Below, in pieces: positions 1 through 9,968 of a stretch of 55,434 nucleotides of DNA; positions within the stretch are counted from its first letter, which is position 1; every line of letters begins with the position of its first letter. A program made the position numbers and the translations under genes. The stretch is from assembly GCA_020532185.1 (NCBI GenBank), contig JAJBBH010000029.1, positions 1 through 55,434 of the forward strand, in the 5' to 3' direction. The notes under the pieces are model-generated. The model saw only the letters and a list, made by a program, of their open reading frames with translations. It was not told the DNA's origin and did no database searches. The DNA is from Candidatus Cloacimonadota bacterium (GTDB lineage Bacteria > Cloacimonadota > Cloacimonadia > Cloacimonadales > WRIO01).

Positions 1-1
1 A

Positions 2-475
2 TTTAAGCAAGAAAACTCTGCAAATTTTGAATTGGTAGCTAACACAAATGAAACAGTATTTACAGAAACACTAAATCCAGAACTTAGATATCGCTATTAT
101 GTTTTAGCTCACTATACAATTGGTGTAAGTGATTCATCAAATGTAATTTATGTTGATCCAAATATTGTTGGAAGTGATGATGATATTGTTGAACCAATCA
201 CATTTAATCTTGCACAGAATTATCCAAACCCATTTAACCCAACAACTAATATCGCCTTTAGCATTCCTGAACAATCACATGTGAATTTGTCAGTATATAA
301 CGTTAAGGGACAGCTTGTTAAGCAATTAAAGAATGAAGTTATGAGCAAAGGTCACCACACAGTTGTCTGGAATGGAAAAAACAATAATAACAAATCGGTT
401 AGTTCAGGTATTTACTTTATAAAAATAAATACCGAGAAAAATCGCTCAATAAAAAAAGCTTTATTACTTAAATAA
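2..475 (+). CDS. Secreted protein with C-terminal sorting domain (3' part only)
   Basis: The frame is open from the first bases of the window, so the true start lies upstream. The first ~45 visible residues look like the end of a fibronectin-III-like beta domain. From about residue 65 comes the motif LAQNYPNPFNPTTNIAF followed by a FlgD-like Ig fold (VNLSVYNVKGQLV, SGIYFIKI). This is the C-terminal sorting module common in FCB-group proteins and directs export or surface anchoring through a type-IX-like route. The catalytic or binding part is missing, so no function can be given. A strong terminator follows at 495. Confidence 0.85.
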   Translation, partial: FKQENSANFELVANTNETVFTETLNPELRYRYYVLAHYTIGVSDSSNVIYVDPNIVGSDDDIVEPITFNLAQNYPNPFNPTTNIAFSIPEQSHVNLSVYNVKGQLVKQLKNEVMSKGHHTVVWNGKNNNNKSVSSGIYFIKINTEKNRSIKKALLLK

Positions 476-494
476 AGAATTTACTTAATAACGT

Positions 495-523
495 AAAAGG
501 GAGCTAAAGTGCTCCCTTTTTTT
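495..523 (+). terminator. Rho-independent terminator after the sorting-domain gene
   Basis: A perfect 10-bp stem (AAAAGGGAGC, 495-504, with GCTCCCTTTT, 511-520) closes a 6-nt loop and runs into seven T residues. It lies 20 bases after the stop codon of the first gene. Confidence 0.9.
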
Positions 524-757
524 ATATATGATTCAAAGAAAAAACTTAAAAACCAGCTGATATTTATTCTATACATCAAAATAAAACTAAAAATGTGTTT
601 TGATTATTATTCAAAAGTCTTACTTTTCTTAAAAGTATTGTAATTATGTGTTTCTATGTTTTTATTTGTTAGATAAAGAGATTCAAGAAGGTTATTTTTT
701 TATAAGATATCAGGCAGATAGAATCTATTAGCGAAGTTTTACTTTTATATAGAGTAA

Positions 758-1360
758 TTATTTTACTTTTTGGTCTATAAAAAGCTCTAAGTCACGCTGA
801 GTGTTGATATTAAAAAAGAATTTTTCATCTTCACTTTTAATGTCAAACCAGTTAATAGAGATTTTATTGAAAAAGCCTCTCACTGAATACTTTTTTTGTT
901 GTAACAATGCTTCAACAAAAGGGAGACAGTTTTTATGATAGAAGCTGTGTAGCGGCTCATAACCATTCGGATGGCGTGGCACAACGGCAAGCACATTAGG
1001 GTTTTGTTCTAATAAATCTAATTGTTTTATAATAAATCTTTCATTAAGGTTTGGCATATCGCATGCAACAATAAACACTCCTTTTGTGCTACACTTTTTA
1101 AGTGCAGCATGAAGGCCAGCAAGTGGTCCACAGCCATTAAAATAGTCTTTTGCAAAAGTGATGTTTGGAAACATGTTTTTTATATCTTCTTTATCAGTCA
1201 CAATGATTAATTCTGAGAATATATTTTTAAGAATATTAATTTCTTTTTCGATAATACATTGATCATCAACCTCAATCAAAGATTTTTCACTTTTGAAGCG
1301 TGTATTTTGACCTCCAGCCAAAACTACACCAGAAACGTCTTTAAAAATATCATAATGTTT
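758..1360 (-). CDS. mobA: Molybdenum cofactor guanylyltransferase MobA
   Basis: Transfers GMP from GTP to molybdopterin to make the guanine dinucleotide cofactor in the cytosol. The N-terminal nucleotide-binding signature GVVLAGGQNTRFKSEKS is present, followed by GCGPLAGLHAAL and the metal-binding ACDMPNL. LAGG and GPLAG fit MobA better than the cytidylyl enzyme MocA. The start is uncertain. An upstream ATG at 1405 would overlap selB by 56 bp and has a purine tract with no spacer. I prefer TTG at 1360, which has AGGAAG about 8 nt upstream, an 11-bp overlap with selB and a normal-length N-terminus. Last gene of the minus-strand selenium operon; its partner mobB is at 18667. Confidence 0.9.
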   Translation of the reverse strand, partial: KHYDIFKDVSGVVLAGGQNTRFKSEKSLIEVDDQCIIEKEINILKNIFSELIIVTDKEDIKNMFPNITFAKDYFNGCGPLAGLHAALKKCSTKGVFIVACDMPNLNERFIIKQLDLLEQNPNVLAVVPRHPNGYEPLHSFYHKNCLPFVEALLQQKKYSVRGFFNKISINWFDIKSEDEKFFFNINTQRDLELFIDQKVK

Positions 1361-3293
1361 CAAGAATACGTCTTCCTTTTTCTGTGATATAGCGATAATC
1401 TCCATCTCTTCGTATTATACCTTCTATGTCAAATATTGCGAGCATTAGTAAACATATTTTTCTGTTACCATCAACTAAGTCCCTAAAAATAGATACAGTA
1501 ATTCCTTCTTTGTGTTCAAATAAATATTTTAAAAGAATAATGCGACACTTATCAACAATAGTATAATGAATATAGCTTTCTTCAATATAATATGCTTTAT
1601 TTTTTCTGACTAAATATGTAAGTAGTTGTTGTAATAGTTTGTCATCAATTCCTTGATATTTGGACTTATGACTCATTTCGCTCCATAGAGGTGTTTTCAT
1701 ACTTGATTGTCTAATAAAGTTTTCTGTCCATTGTAGTGCTTTGTTTGTTTCTACGGTAAATGTTACTTTATGTGTTGTTAGTGCGTATGTATTTTCTCTT
1801 TTTTCAATTATTTCATCTTCTAAGAGTGCTTTGATTGTCCAATTTGCAGCCGCAGGTTTTCTTTCTTTTGGATATTCAAACAATGCAAGTAATTCTTCAA
1901 AGGTTTTGCCAGTAGTGTCGAATGGATTGTTTTTGTGCCATGATTGGATATGCCTTTTGACACGATGATAATATCTTTTTAGTTGAGTCTTTAACCAGAA
2001 AAAAAGTTCATCGTTTTCTTTAAGAATAATTTGATTATCATTATCAGATGACAAAGTTAATCCTTGTAATTCTTTATAGTTTAATGCAAGCATAAAAGCC
2101 ACATCTTTTAGAGAGATGGGGTAGATGTGCTTCTCTGCAGTAAGGAAAATAGTGTTTTCCAAGTTTCCTTCTGCAAGTTTCTTTAGAGCAAGTTTCATTT
2201 TTTCAGTACGTCGTCTATGGTGCAAAGGTTGTGCATCTATAATACGTCCACCGCCCAACGTAATATCACCGCTACTTTTTCTGATAATAAAACTATCATT
2301 ATAAACAACGGGTATGTATCGATCAAGATGAATTTGAGCAAATGCTTTTTCACCTGGTAAGAGTTTATCTTTATCAAGTAAATGTACTCTTGCGGAAGCT
2401 TCAGTAGACCCAGAAATAAACAAAGTTTGAGACCAAAGAGATAGTGCTGTAGCATCTTCAAACAAGTTGAGCTCAACGTCGATCAAATTAGTACTATCGT
2501 ATAACAAAGAGCTAAGTAGCATGCCTTTTTTATATTCTTTATTGTCAAGCCCGGTAAGGTTTATAGAGGCTCTGTCTCCTGCTTGTATTGTATCAACTTC
2601 ATCGCCATGTCGTTCTAATCTTTTGATTTTTATATTTTCTTTACCAGGTAAAAGGTATACGGACTCATTTTTGCTAAGATTGCCACTTAAAACAGTTCCA
2701 GTGATTACTGTTCCAAATCCTTTTACTGAAAATATTCGATCAATATATTGTCGATAAACACCTTTATTGCTTTTTTCTTGTATATTATCTGATAGTTTTA
2801 TAATCTCTTGTTTTAGCTGTTCTATACCCATGCCATTTTTGGCTGATACATGAACAATAGGGCAATTCTCGAGAAAAGTGTTTTCTGTTAGCTCTAATAG
2901 CTCTAATTCGAGCAATTCTAATAGTTCGTTGTCAGCTAAGTCAATTTTATTTACAACCACAATGCCTTTTTTTATGTTCAACATTTGCATGATTTGTAAA
3001 TGTTCTCTTGATTGTGGCATGATTCCGCTGTCAGCAGCTATAATAAATAAAACAAAATCTATTCCATTTGCACCAGCAATCATTGTATTGACAAAGTTTC
3101 TATGACCAGGCACATCAATTATGCCTATATCAAGCTCATCATTAAGTTTTAAGTGACTAAAACCAAGATGAATAGTAATTCCTTTTTGTTTTTCCTCAGG
3201 ATGGGTATCACAATCTTGTCCACTCAAAGCCCTTATTAAAGAAGTTTTACCATGGTCAATATGGCCAGCAGTACCCATAATAATATGCTTCAT
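1350..3293 (-). CDS. selB: Selenocysteine-specific elongation factor SelB
   Basis: Delivers Sec-tRNA to UGA codons marked by a SECIS hairpin. GTPase motifs are intact: GHIDHGKT (10-17), GITIHLGF switch I, DVPGH (60-64), NKID (115-118), SAK (150-152). EF-Tu-like beta-barrel domains follow, and the last ~270 residues fit the winged-helix repeats that bind SECIS RNA. Length 647 is normal. The ATG overlaps the selA stop by 4 nt, so translation is probably coupled. Residues 121-135 are an unusual Leu/Glu run ([14 protein letters not shown]) between G4 and G5. No selC (tRNA-Sec) or selD is visible here. Confidence 0.96.
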   Translation of the reverse strand: MKHIIMGTAGHIDHGKTSLIRALSGQDCDTHPEEKQKGITIHLGFSHLKLNDELDIGIIDVPGHRNFVNTMIAGANGIDFVLFIIAADSGIMPQSREHLQIMQMLNIKKGIVVVNKIDLADNELLELLELELLELTENTFLENCPIVHVSAKNGMGIEQLKQEIIKLSDNIQEKSNKGVYRQYIDRIFSVKGFGTVITGTVLSGNLSKNESVYLLPGKENIKIKRLERHGDEVDTIQAGDRASINLTGLDNKEYKKGMLLSSLLYDSTNLIDVELNLFEDATALSLWSQTLFISGSTEASARVHLLDKDKLLPGEKAFAQIHLDRYIPVVYNDSFIIRKSSGDITLGGGRIIDAQPLHHRRRTEKMKLALKKLAEGNLENTIFLTAEKHIYPISLKDVAFMLALNYKELQGLTLSSDNDNQIILKENDELFFWLKTQLKRYYHRVKRHIQSWHKNNPFDTTGKTFEELLALFEYPKERKPAAANWTIKALLEDEIIEKRENTYALTTHKVTFTVETNKALQWTENFIRQSSMKTPLWSEMSHKSKYQGIDDKLLQQLLTYLVRKNKAYYIEESYIHYTIVDKCRIILLKYLFEHKEGITVSIFRDLVDGNRKICLLMLAIFDIEGIIRRDGDYRYITEKGRRILETL

Positions 3294-4663
3294 TGAAGAT
3301 CCTTTGTTATTGTTTTACTAAGCTCATTAGAAATAATAGTCATTTCATTTTCAGTTATTGTCAGCATGTTAAAAGAGAGTTTACCTTCTTTTAACACAGA
3401 AATAATTGGTCTTTCACTTTTCATTAATTGTAAATACAATTCCTCTGCTAAATTATCTTTTAGATTAAGTTGAACACTATAACTGGGAAGGGTGAGATCG
3501 GGCATTGTTCCGCCGCCAGTTTTACCTTCTGAGCTGATTAATTTACAATCTATAGTCTGTTTTTTTAAATAGTTAGTAAAGATAATCGCTTTTGTTTTTA
3601 AATCGCTTTCAGTTTGGGAAAGCATTTTGAAAAGTGGGTTGTGTTTTATTAACTCTTTTTCATCTAAATATAAAGAAATGCATTCATATAATACCCTCAA
3701 TGTCAACTTATCAACACGCAGTATTCGCATTAGTGGGTTTTTTTCTAACTGCTTGATTAGATTCTTTTTCCCTACAATTATACCGCACTGAGGACCACCT
3801 AATAGTTTGTCGCCGCTGAAACTAATCAAGTCTATACCAGATGCAATACAACTTTGAACGTTTGGTTCTTTTTGTGTACCAAGACTTTTTAATTCTTTCA
3901 ATAGTCCTGAACCGATATCATAAACAAATGGCAAGTTATTATTCTTTGCTAATTCAGAAAGAGTGTTAATATCAACCTCTTCTGTATGCCCAGCAATATA
4001 GAAATTTGACTGGTGTGCCTTGAATATCATGCCTGTGTTTTCATTAATAGCATTTTGATAGTCGTTGATATTTGTACAATTAGTAGTACCGACTTCTTTT
4101 AAAAAACAGCCACTGGCAGACATGATATCAGGTATTCTAAATGAACCACCAATTTCTACTAACTCGCTTCTTGAAATAATTACCTCTTTATCTTTAGAAA
4201 GCTGGTTGAGAATTAAAAAAACAGCTGCTGAGTTATTATTTACAATCAAGCAATCTTCAGCACCAGTAATCAGGTTGATTAGATCACGTAAATGTTTATT
4301 CCTATCTCCTCTTTTACCACTTTCTAAATCAAACTCCAGATTTGAATAAGAAGATAAAGTATTAAAGCTACGACTTAATATATATTCACTTAATGGAGCT
4401 CTGCCAAGATTAGTGTGCAAGATAATACCAGTAGCATTAATAACTTGTTTGAGCTGTGATTGAGTAGTCAATAAAATATAGTTATAGATTTCATTTATAA
4501 AATCATTTTTGCTTGTAATATATATCCCATTGTCTGCTTTGTACTTGGCAATATAATTTTTTACGATAGTCTTTAATAAAACAGAATCTTTAATCAGACT
4601 ATTTTTAATCTGCTCATGATTTAAAATATAATCAACTGAAGGTATTTTGATCTTTTCGTTCAT
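3290..4663 (-). CDS. selA: L-seryl-tRNA(Sec) selenium transferase SelA
   Basis: PLP enzyme that converts Ser-tRNA(Sec) to Sec-tRNA(Sec) using selenophosphate. It shows the family signature [18 protein letters not shown] (about 75-92) and the PLP-lysine region [18 protein letters not shown] with Lys286. Length 457 matches bacterial SelA. It sits 9 bp after guaD and overlaps selB by 4 bp in one minus-strand operon. Together the pair shows that this organism decodes UGA as selenocysteine at some genes. Confidence 0.96.
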   Translation of the reverse strand: MNEKIKIPSVDYILNHEQIKNSLIKDSVLLKTIVKNYIAKYKADNGIYITSKNDFINEIYNYILLTTQSQLKQVINATGIILHTNLGRAPLSEYILSRSFNTLSSYSNLEFDLESGKRGDRNKHLRDLINLITGAEDCLIVNNNSAAVFLILNQLSKDKEVIISRSELVEIGGSFRIPDIMSASGCFLKEVGTTNCTNINDYQNAINENTGMIFKAHQSNFYIAGHTEEVDINTLSELAKNNNLPFVYDIGSGLLKELKSLGTQKEPNVQSCIASGIDLISFSGDKLLGGPQCGIIVGKKNLIKQLEKNPLMRILRVDKLTLRVLYECISLYLDEKELIKHNPLFKMLSQTESDLKTKAIIFTNYLKKQTIDCKLISSEGKTGGGTMPDLTLPSYSVQLNLKDNLAEELYLQLMKSERPIISVLKEGKLSFNMLTITENEMTIISNELSKTITKDLQ

Positions 4664-4672
4664 TATAACTCC

Positions 4673-5881
4673 TTACAATAGCTCTTTTCCTGCGATCATT
4701 ACTTGTTCTATTTGATTAGATTGGTCAGTATAGATCAATTTAGAAACGATATCATCAGAGGATAAGCCTTGAAAGTTTTGGTAATTGTAAAATACCATAT
4801 CGGCTTCTTTGCCAGTTTCAATACTACCAATTTTATCCTCTAATGATAAGACCTCAGCACCAGCTAATGTCATTAAATAAAAAGCTTTTTGTGGCTCTAT
4901 GTATATCGAATCCTGTCGATATGATGATATTTTTGCATGATATGGCATGTAGAATGAGGTGCCAGCTCCTATATCAGATGCAAATGCAAATGGAACTTCA
5001 AACTCTGTAATTTTTTCTAAATCAAATTTACCGCTTTTTAGATAGAAATTTGAGTCTGCACAATAAGCTATTTTTGATTTAGTGTCTTTTAATAATCTAA
5101 TCTCATCATCAGACAAATGAACACAATGACCAAAGATGCTTTTTGAACTCATGAGACCGCACTGATAGTAAATGTCAGTATATGATTTGTATTTGGGATA
5201 AATTGATTTTATGGTAGCAATTTCATTTAGACTTTCAGATAGATGGGTTTGTAAGTAAGCATTATTTTTATGTATAAAAGTGCCAACTTCTTTCATTAAA
5301 TCGATACTGCAAGTAATTGCAAAGCGTGGCGAAAAGATATAGTTTAATAATGGAGTTTTATTATGCCATTGCTCGTATAGATAAACACTATCTTCTAAGC
5401 TTTTTTGTGTTGTTTCAACGAGTTTGCTTGGACTGTTTGAGTCCATCATTGTTTTTCCAATAAAGGCTCGAATACCAGCATTATTTGCATTTTTAAAAGC
5501 AATATTACATGCTTCACGATGTGTAGAAGAATATGCAACAAGGCAAGTTGTACCATTTTTTATTGCTTGATCAAAAAAATCTTTGCTAACATTGTCTGCA
5601 TATTCTGGGTCTTTAAACTTACCTTCTTCTGGAAAAACATTTATATTAAGCCACTCAAGTAAGTTTGGCTTTTGTTTGCCCATAATATTAATTTGTGGAA
5701 TATGGGTATGTGTGTCAATAAAACCAGGTACAGCCAACATATTAGAATAATCAACGTGGTCACCATTATATCTCTCTTTTATACTTGCTATTTTATTATT
5801 TTGTATCTCCAGAAATATGTTTTTTTGAAAAACTAATTCTTTTTTATTAGTATAGGATAAGTAATTGGTTTTTATAATCAT
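4673..5881 (-). CDS. guaD: Guanine deaminase-type amidohydrolase
   Basis: Predicted zinc hydrolase converting guanine to xanthine in purine breakdown. The metal site PGFIDTHTHIPQ has His58 and His60. Further ligands are in THLSESLNE, FGHCVHLSDDE and AFASDIGAGTS. The stretch LLEWLNINVFPEE is characteristic of guanine deaminases rather than general cytosine or adenosine deaminases. Length 402 is slightly short of the usual ~430. Its place just upstream of selA-selB-mobA is suggestive, because aminohydrolases often accompany selenium-dependent molybdenum hydroxylases, but no hydroxylase gene lies in the window. A related aminohydrolase specificity cannot be excluded. Confidence 0.82.
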   Translation of the reverse strand: MIIKTNYLSYTNKKELVFQKNIFLEIQNNKIASIKERYNGDHVDYSNMLAVPGFIDTHTHIPQINIMGKQKPNLLEWLNINVFPEEGKFKDPEYADNVSKDFFDQAIKNGTTCLVAYSSTHREACNIAFKNANNAGIRAFIGKTMMDSNSPSKLVETTQKSLEDSVYLYEQWHNKTPLLNYIFSPRFAITCSIDLMKEVGTFIHKNNAYLQTHLSESLNEIATIKSIYPKYKSYTDIYYQCGLMSSKSIFGHCVHLSDDEIRLLKDTKSKIAYCADSNFYLKSGKFDLEKITEFEVPFAFASDIGAGTSFYMPYHAKISSYRQDSIYIEPQKAFYLMTLAGAEVLSLEDKIGSIETGKEADMVFYNYQNFQGLSSDDIVSKLIYTDQSNQIEQVMIAGKELL

Positions 5882-6528
5882 ATTTTAATATCATCATAAT
5901 TAAGCTTACAAGCTATAAAAAAGCCTGAAAAAATGATAGTTAGTAAGTTGTTTACAATTAACAGTACAATAGGTGCAAGTGTAACTACAGCAATAATAAA
6001 TATGCTTTTAACAATTGCAGTATTAGTACCATAACTAATTGATATGATGGCATAAATGGCAATTAATAATGTAACAAATTGTAAAAAAAGTTTTTTGAAC
6101 TTAAAAAAAATTGGTATCCAGGGCCTTTGACACGAATCGTCCATCTGTATGAAGTTCCATATTTTTGTTATATAATAGTTGAATCCAGCAAAGAAAATAT
6201 TAGATACAACAAACAAAAAGAGGTCTGCTCTATAAGGTGAGAATAATATATAAACAATTATTACAGACATATAGAGTAAAAAAGAAATTAAAAAAAGTTT
6301 TCTATCAAGAAACAAGAAACTGAAGATGTTTACAAATAAGCCAATTATCATTAAAATTATGGGATTTTTCATATAAGCCACCATACCTTTCTGATGATAA
6401 TATAAATAATAGTACAAAAAAGTCAATATAATAATCAAAAAAAATGCTTTAGTAGATAATGTTTTTTCTTGCATTAAGATGAAAGATTCTATTCTTTTGT
6501 TAAACAAACTATAAAAAATAACTTGCAA
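5878..6528 (-). CDS. Polytopic membrane protein of unknown function
   Basis: A 216-residue hydrophobic protein with about five or six predicted membrane segments (approximately 28-45, 56-73, 78-95, 100-120, 150-165, 173-200). It has no motif I recognise. The arrangement resembles small Yip1-like membrane proteins, but that is only an impression. It is the first gene of the guaD-selA-selB-mobA operon and its stop overlaps the guaD ATG by 4 nt. Only 42 bp separate its start from the divergent rsmA gene, so both promoters must share that gap. Confidence 0.7.
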   Translation of the reverse strand: MQVIFYSLFNKRIESFILMQEKTLSTKAFFLIIILTFLYYYLYYHQKGMVAYMKNPIILMIIGLFVNIFSFLFLDRKLFLISFLLYMSVIIVYILFSPYRADLFLFVVSNIFFAGFNYYITKIWNFIQMDDSCQRPWIPIFFKFKKLFLQFVTLLIAIYAIISISYGTNTAIVKSIFIIAVVTLAPIVLLIVNNLLTIIFSGFFIACKLNYDDIKI

Positions 6529-6570
6529 AAATATCTGTGTTAATAAAAGATGTATTTAGGGAGCTTAAAT

Positions 6571-7377
6571 ATGAATAGAAAATATAATAAAACTATTGCT
6601 AAGAAGAGTCTTGGACAGCATTTTTTGAATAATGAACTAATCCTATCCGACATTGTTGAAAGTGCATGTATTAACCCAAATGATACAATATGGGAAATTG
6701 GTCCAGGTACTGGCAATTTAACTAATTATATTATCAAAAAAGGCGTCAAACCATATTGCTTTGAGGTTGATAAAGACCTGTGGGATATGTTAAAAAACAA
6801 GTTTGGAAACAAAATAAACCTTGTTGAAAAGGATATACTTAAGGTTAATTGGCAGAGTTATTTTACTAAGGATAAAATAAAAATAGTTGCGAATTTGCCA
6901 TACCAAATTACAAGCCCATTTTTGTTTCTTGTTATAGACTATTTTGAACACTTTGAACAGCTTGTGTTAATGATACAAAAAGAAGTAGCATTACGCTTGG
7001 CAAGTACCCCCAATAAAAAGGACTATGGAGTTTTAAGCCTTAAGTTACAATACTATTTTGATTGTGAGATTCTCTTTGATGTTGCACCTGAACATTTTAC
7101 TCCACCACCCAAAGTTTTCTCATCTGTAATTAGATTAAAACCACGTACGAATAAACCAAAAATTGATAACTTAGATTTGTTTTGGAATATTATCGAGATA
7201 GCTTTTTTGAATAGACGTAAAATGCTAAGGAATAACTTAAAATCTTTTAAATATTCAGTTGATTATGAACAAGTGTGTGTTAATGCACCAATTGATTTTT
7301 CAAGACGAGGAGAAACATTAAGTGAGATTGACTTTATCAATTTGTATAATTATCTTCAGCCTCTCATTATTCGCTGA
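6571..7377 (+). CDS. rsmA: 16S rRNA dimethyladenosine transferase RsmA (KsgA)
   Basis: Dimethylates two adjacent adenines near the 3' end of 16S rRNA, using SAM, late in 30S assembly. The protein opens with KKSLGQHFLNN, has the SAM loop WEIGPGTGNL (Gly44-Gly48) and the target-base motif NLPYQI (Asn108 on), then the C-terminal helical domain with NRRKMLRNN. I chose the ATG at 6571 because AGGGAG lies 7 nt before it; an in-frame ATG at 6550 lacks a ribosome site. The last 56 bases also encode the signal peptide of the next gene in another frame. Confidence 0.96.
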   Translation: MNRKYNKTIAKKSLGQHFLNNELILSDIVESACINPNDTIWEIGPGTGNLTNYIIKKGVKPYCFEVDKDLWDMLKNKFGNKINLVEKDILKVNWQSYFTKDKIKIVANLPYQITSPFLFLVIDYFEHFEQLVLMIQKEVALRLASTPNKKDYGVLSLKLQYYFDCEILFDVAPEHFTPPPKVFSSVIRLKPRTNKPKIDNLDLFWNIIEIAFLNRRKMLRNNLKSFKYSVDYEQVCVNAPIDFSRRGETLSEIDFINLYNYLQPLIIR

Positions 7378-9001
7378 AATAACTGTACAGTCATCATATC
7401 TTAATTTCAATCATTACAACACATTAGAGACAAATATAAACTATAATACTAATTTTACTAAAGGTTTTGTGTTGGACTATCAGGCAGACTTTGCAAATGT
7501 TTCTAATAGTTTTTTTGAACGCAGCAATAAAAATACAAAGATAAACTGGATTTTGCATAATAACAATAAATACCTTCCTGTTTCAATTGATTACGGATAT
7601 CATTATTCTCTTAATCAAGGGTTACCAGAAGACACTGTTTCTGTCGTTGACAGGCAAGTTCAATTAGTAAAGTTGTCGGCTAATAAGAAATTTATGGACA
7701 TATTTAGTATAAAACAAAGTTTTGCTACAACAAAAATCGATGCACAGTTAAATGAATATAGGGGAAATCGCACTGAAACAACATTTGAAACTAATTATAA
7801 CTTAGCTAATTGGGGTTTATACAATACAATGAACTATCAAAACAACACTGTATTTCTTGATAAATATGAAAACTACAACAACAACTTTTTTGCCACGTAT
7901 AATAATGGTATGACAAGAATTGACACAGATTTGAATCTAAGTCATCAAGTTCAAGACATTTACACATATAACGCCAAAAGTGATCAGAGTAAAAGAATAG
8001 ATTATAATGATAATATCAGATTACAAATTCCCTTGATGTATGGTTTAAATTGGAGTTTTTTACACTATGGAAGTTACAAAAGAAACAACTTTGATTATAA
8101 CAAAAATCGTGAAAATAGAACTTTAGAACAATTTATTGACTCATCAATACAGAATGATAATCAATACTTTTCTATTGTTTTTGGTGTGCAAAATGGGTAT
8201 GCAAAAAGATATATTAACGTAAATAAGCAGGATCGAAAAACTCTTGATAAATCTATTTATTCAAATATTAAAATAAACCAAAGCATTATTGACTCAATAA
8301 ATGTTGTATTGTCTGTTTTATTAACTCAAAACTTTCATTCAGAAGCATTTAAAATGCTCGATAATGATAGGCAAATTCAGATTGGGTCATTGTATTTACA
8401 GGAGCAGTTGAACTCAATAGTAATGCTTAAATCAACGTTTTCTATTCAACGAAACCATGAGGTTTATATTGATAAAAGCCTGTCAAGCAATAATAACCGC
8501 AAAACAACGTATATTCTGCAACCAGAGATAGTTAGTAGCATAACTGAAAAGATACAACTTTTTAATAGTTATAATCTTAAAGCTAACTACGAGAACTATA
8601 TTTGGAATGAGCACATTAACGATCGATATTATCGAAGGCTTAGTGCAGAATATGGCTTTAAAGCAATTCGTCTGAATAGTAATCCAGAGTCGAGTGTTCA
8701 AATAAGCAGCATTTATGAAACCAACGAAACAGCAGAGAGGCAATCGTCTCAATGGTATAAAAATAGCCAGAATATAATTAGAACTTACGCTGTTAAGCTA
8801 AAAATGTATAAAGATAATTTTGATTATCAAGTTGAACCGCAGTTAAAATATCATTTTAAAAAGCATGAAATTGATATTATGTTCAATATGAATTGGCATT
8901 ATGCAACAAACTCTTTTATACGAGTAAATATAAACCCTATTGGTACAACCTTTAATAAATTCATTTGGAAAGCATTTATAGATATTAACTTTACGTATTA
9001 G
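7322..9001 (+). CDS. Outer-membrane beta-barrel protein, unknown role
   Basis: 559 residues starting at a GTG (7322) with AGGAG at 7308-7312, 9 nt upstream. Residues 1-18 (MRLTLSICIIIFSLSLFA) form a signal peptide and EITVQS follows. The rest is rich in alternating polar and aromatic residues (SYLNFNHYNTLETNINYNTNF and similar strands) and ends in the aromatic residue Tyr, as expected for a BAM-inserted barrel. No transport or enzyme motif was recognised. It overlaps rsmA by 56 bp, so the whole signal peptide is encoded inside rsmA in another frame. The convergent era gene starts after a 49-bp gap. Confidence 0.8.
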   Translation: MRLTLSICIIIFSLSLFAEITVQSSYLNFNHYNTLETNINYNTNFTKGFVLDYQADFANVSNSFFERSNKNTKINWILHNNNKYLPVSIDYGYHYSLNQGLPEDTVSVVDRQVQLVKLSANKKFMDIFSIKQSFATTKIDAQLNEYRGNRTETTFETNYNLANWGLYNTMNYQNNTVFLDKYENYNNNFFATYNNGMTRIDTDLNLSHQVQDIYTYNAKSDQSKRIDYNDNIRLQIPLMYGLNWSFLHYGSYKRNNFDYNKNRENRTLEQFIDSSIQNDNQYFSIVFGVQNGYAKRYINVNKQDRKTLDKSIYSNIKINQSIIDSINVVLSVLLTQNFHSEAFKMLDNDRQIQIGSLYLQEQLNSIVMLKSTFSIQRNHEVYIDKSLSSNNNRKTTYILQPEIVSSITEKIQLFNSYNLKANYENYIWNEHINDRYYRRLSAEYGFKAIRLNSNPESSVQISSIYETNETAERQSSQWYKNSQNIIRTYAVKLKMYKDNFDYQVEPQLKYHFKKHEIDIMFNMNWHYATNSFIRVNINPIGTTFNKFIWKAFIDINFTY

Positions 9002-9050
9002 TTTTAATTGTAAAGAGCTCAATTTGTTTAAAAACAACTTAATACATCAA

Positions 9051-9947
9051 TTAATCCATTGTGACTTTATTGTAACCAAAAATATCAAGTAATCCGCTCT
9101 TTTTTCTCCAGCCAGGCTTTATTTTTATCCATAGATTGAGCTTTGTTGGTTTTCCACTTAATTGGGAAATTGCAATTTCAGCATCTTTTCTGATTTTACC
9201 AATTTTAGAGCCTTCCTTACCCAAAATTATGCTCTTTTGACTCTCTCTTTCAAGATATATGGTGGCTCTAATAAAATCATGAGTATCTCGTTCTTCATAT
9301 GAATCAACTAAAACAGTGCTTGCATATGGTATTTCTTTATCTATATTTATGAATATTTTCTCTCTGATTATTTCTTGGGCAAAGAATCGCATAGGTAAGT
9401 CAGACAAGTTATCATCTGGATATAATGGTGGGTTATAAGGGATATCTGTAATAATTTCTTTTAAAATGCCCTCAATATCTTTTGCAAAAAGTGCTGAATA
9501 TGGAAAAACTTTATTAAAGAAACTTTTGGCTAATTCAACCTTTTTAGAGACATAGGGCTCATTTAATAAATCTACTTTGTTAAGTATTGCAATTACAGGC
9601 TTATTGGTTTGCTTTATAATATCGATGACTTTGGTATCGTATTCTGTTGGGAAGTCAGTAATATCAGTAATAAAGATAATTAAATCAGAGTCTAATAACG
9701 AATATTTTATATGAGAAATCATTCGGTTTTGTAATTCGTAACGTGGCTCTATAAAACCAGGCGTGTCTAAGAAAATTATTTGTGCATCATTACTATTGTA
9801 AATACCTTTTATACTTATTCTGGTTGTTTGCGGTTTAGGGGTTACGATTGACAGTTTTTCTCCTAATATCTTGTTTAAAAAAGTCGATTTACCAACATTA
9901 GCTTTCCCAACGATTGTCACAAATCCAGCTTTAAAGTTTTCATTCAT
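9051..9947 (-). CDS. era: GTPase Era
   Basis: Ras-like GTPase that binds the 3' end of 16S rRNA during 30S maturation. Motifs: G1 GKANVGKS (14-21; the usual form is GRPNVGKS), DTPG (61-64), NKVD (123-126), and a C-terminal KH domain with GKEGSKIGKIRKDAE. Length 298 is typical. A GGAGAC ribosome site precedes the ATG. It ends the minus-strand group yibQ-like, uppP, holA, era. Its position near rsmA, which acts on the same rRNA end, may be coincidental. Confidence 0.96.
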   Translation of the reverse strand: MNENFKAGFVTIVGKANVGKSTFLNKILGEKLSIVTPKPQTTRISIKGIYNSNDAQIIFLDTPGFIEPRYELQNRMISHIKYSLLDSDLIIFITDITDFPTEYDTKVIDIIKQTNKPVIAILNKVDLLNEPYVSKKVELAKSFFNKVFPYSALFAKDIEGILKEIITDIPYNPPLYPDDNLSDLPMRFFAQEIIREKIFINIDKEIPYASTVLVDSYEERDTHDFIRATIYLERESQKSIILGKEGSKIGKIRKDAEIAISQLSGKPTKLNLWIKIKPGWRKKSGLLDIFGYNKVTMD

Positions 9948-9968
9948 AGTTTACTTAGTCTCCTGTAT

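Noticed and set aside
476-757. tRNA-Sec gene (selC) beside the selenium operon
   Set aside because: The gap is AT-rich with no cloverleaf-like GC stems or TTC loop; only the terminator at 495 is supported.
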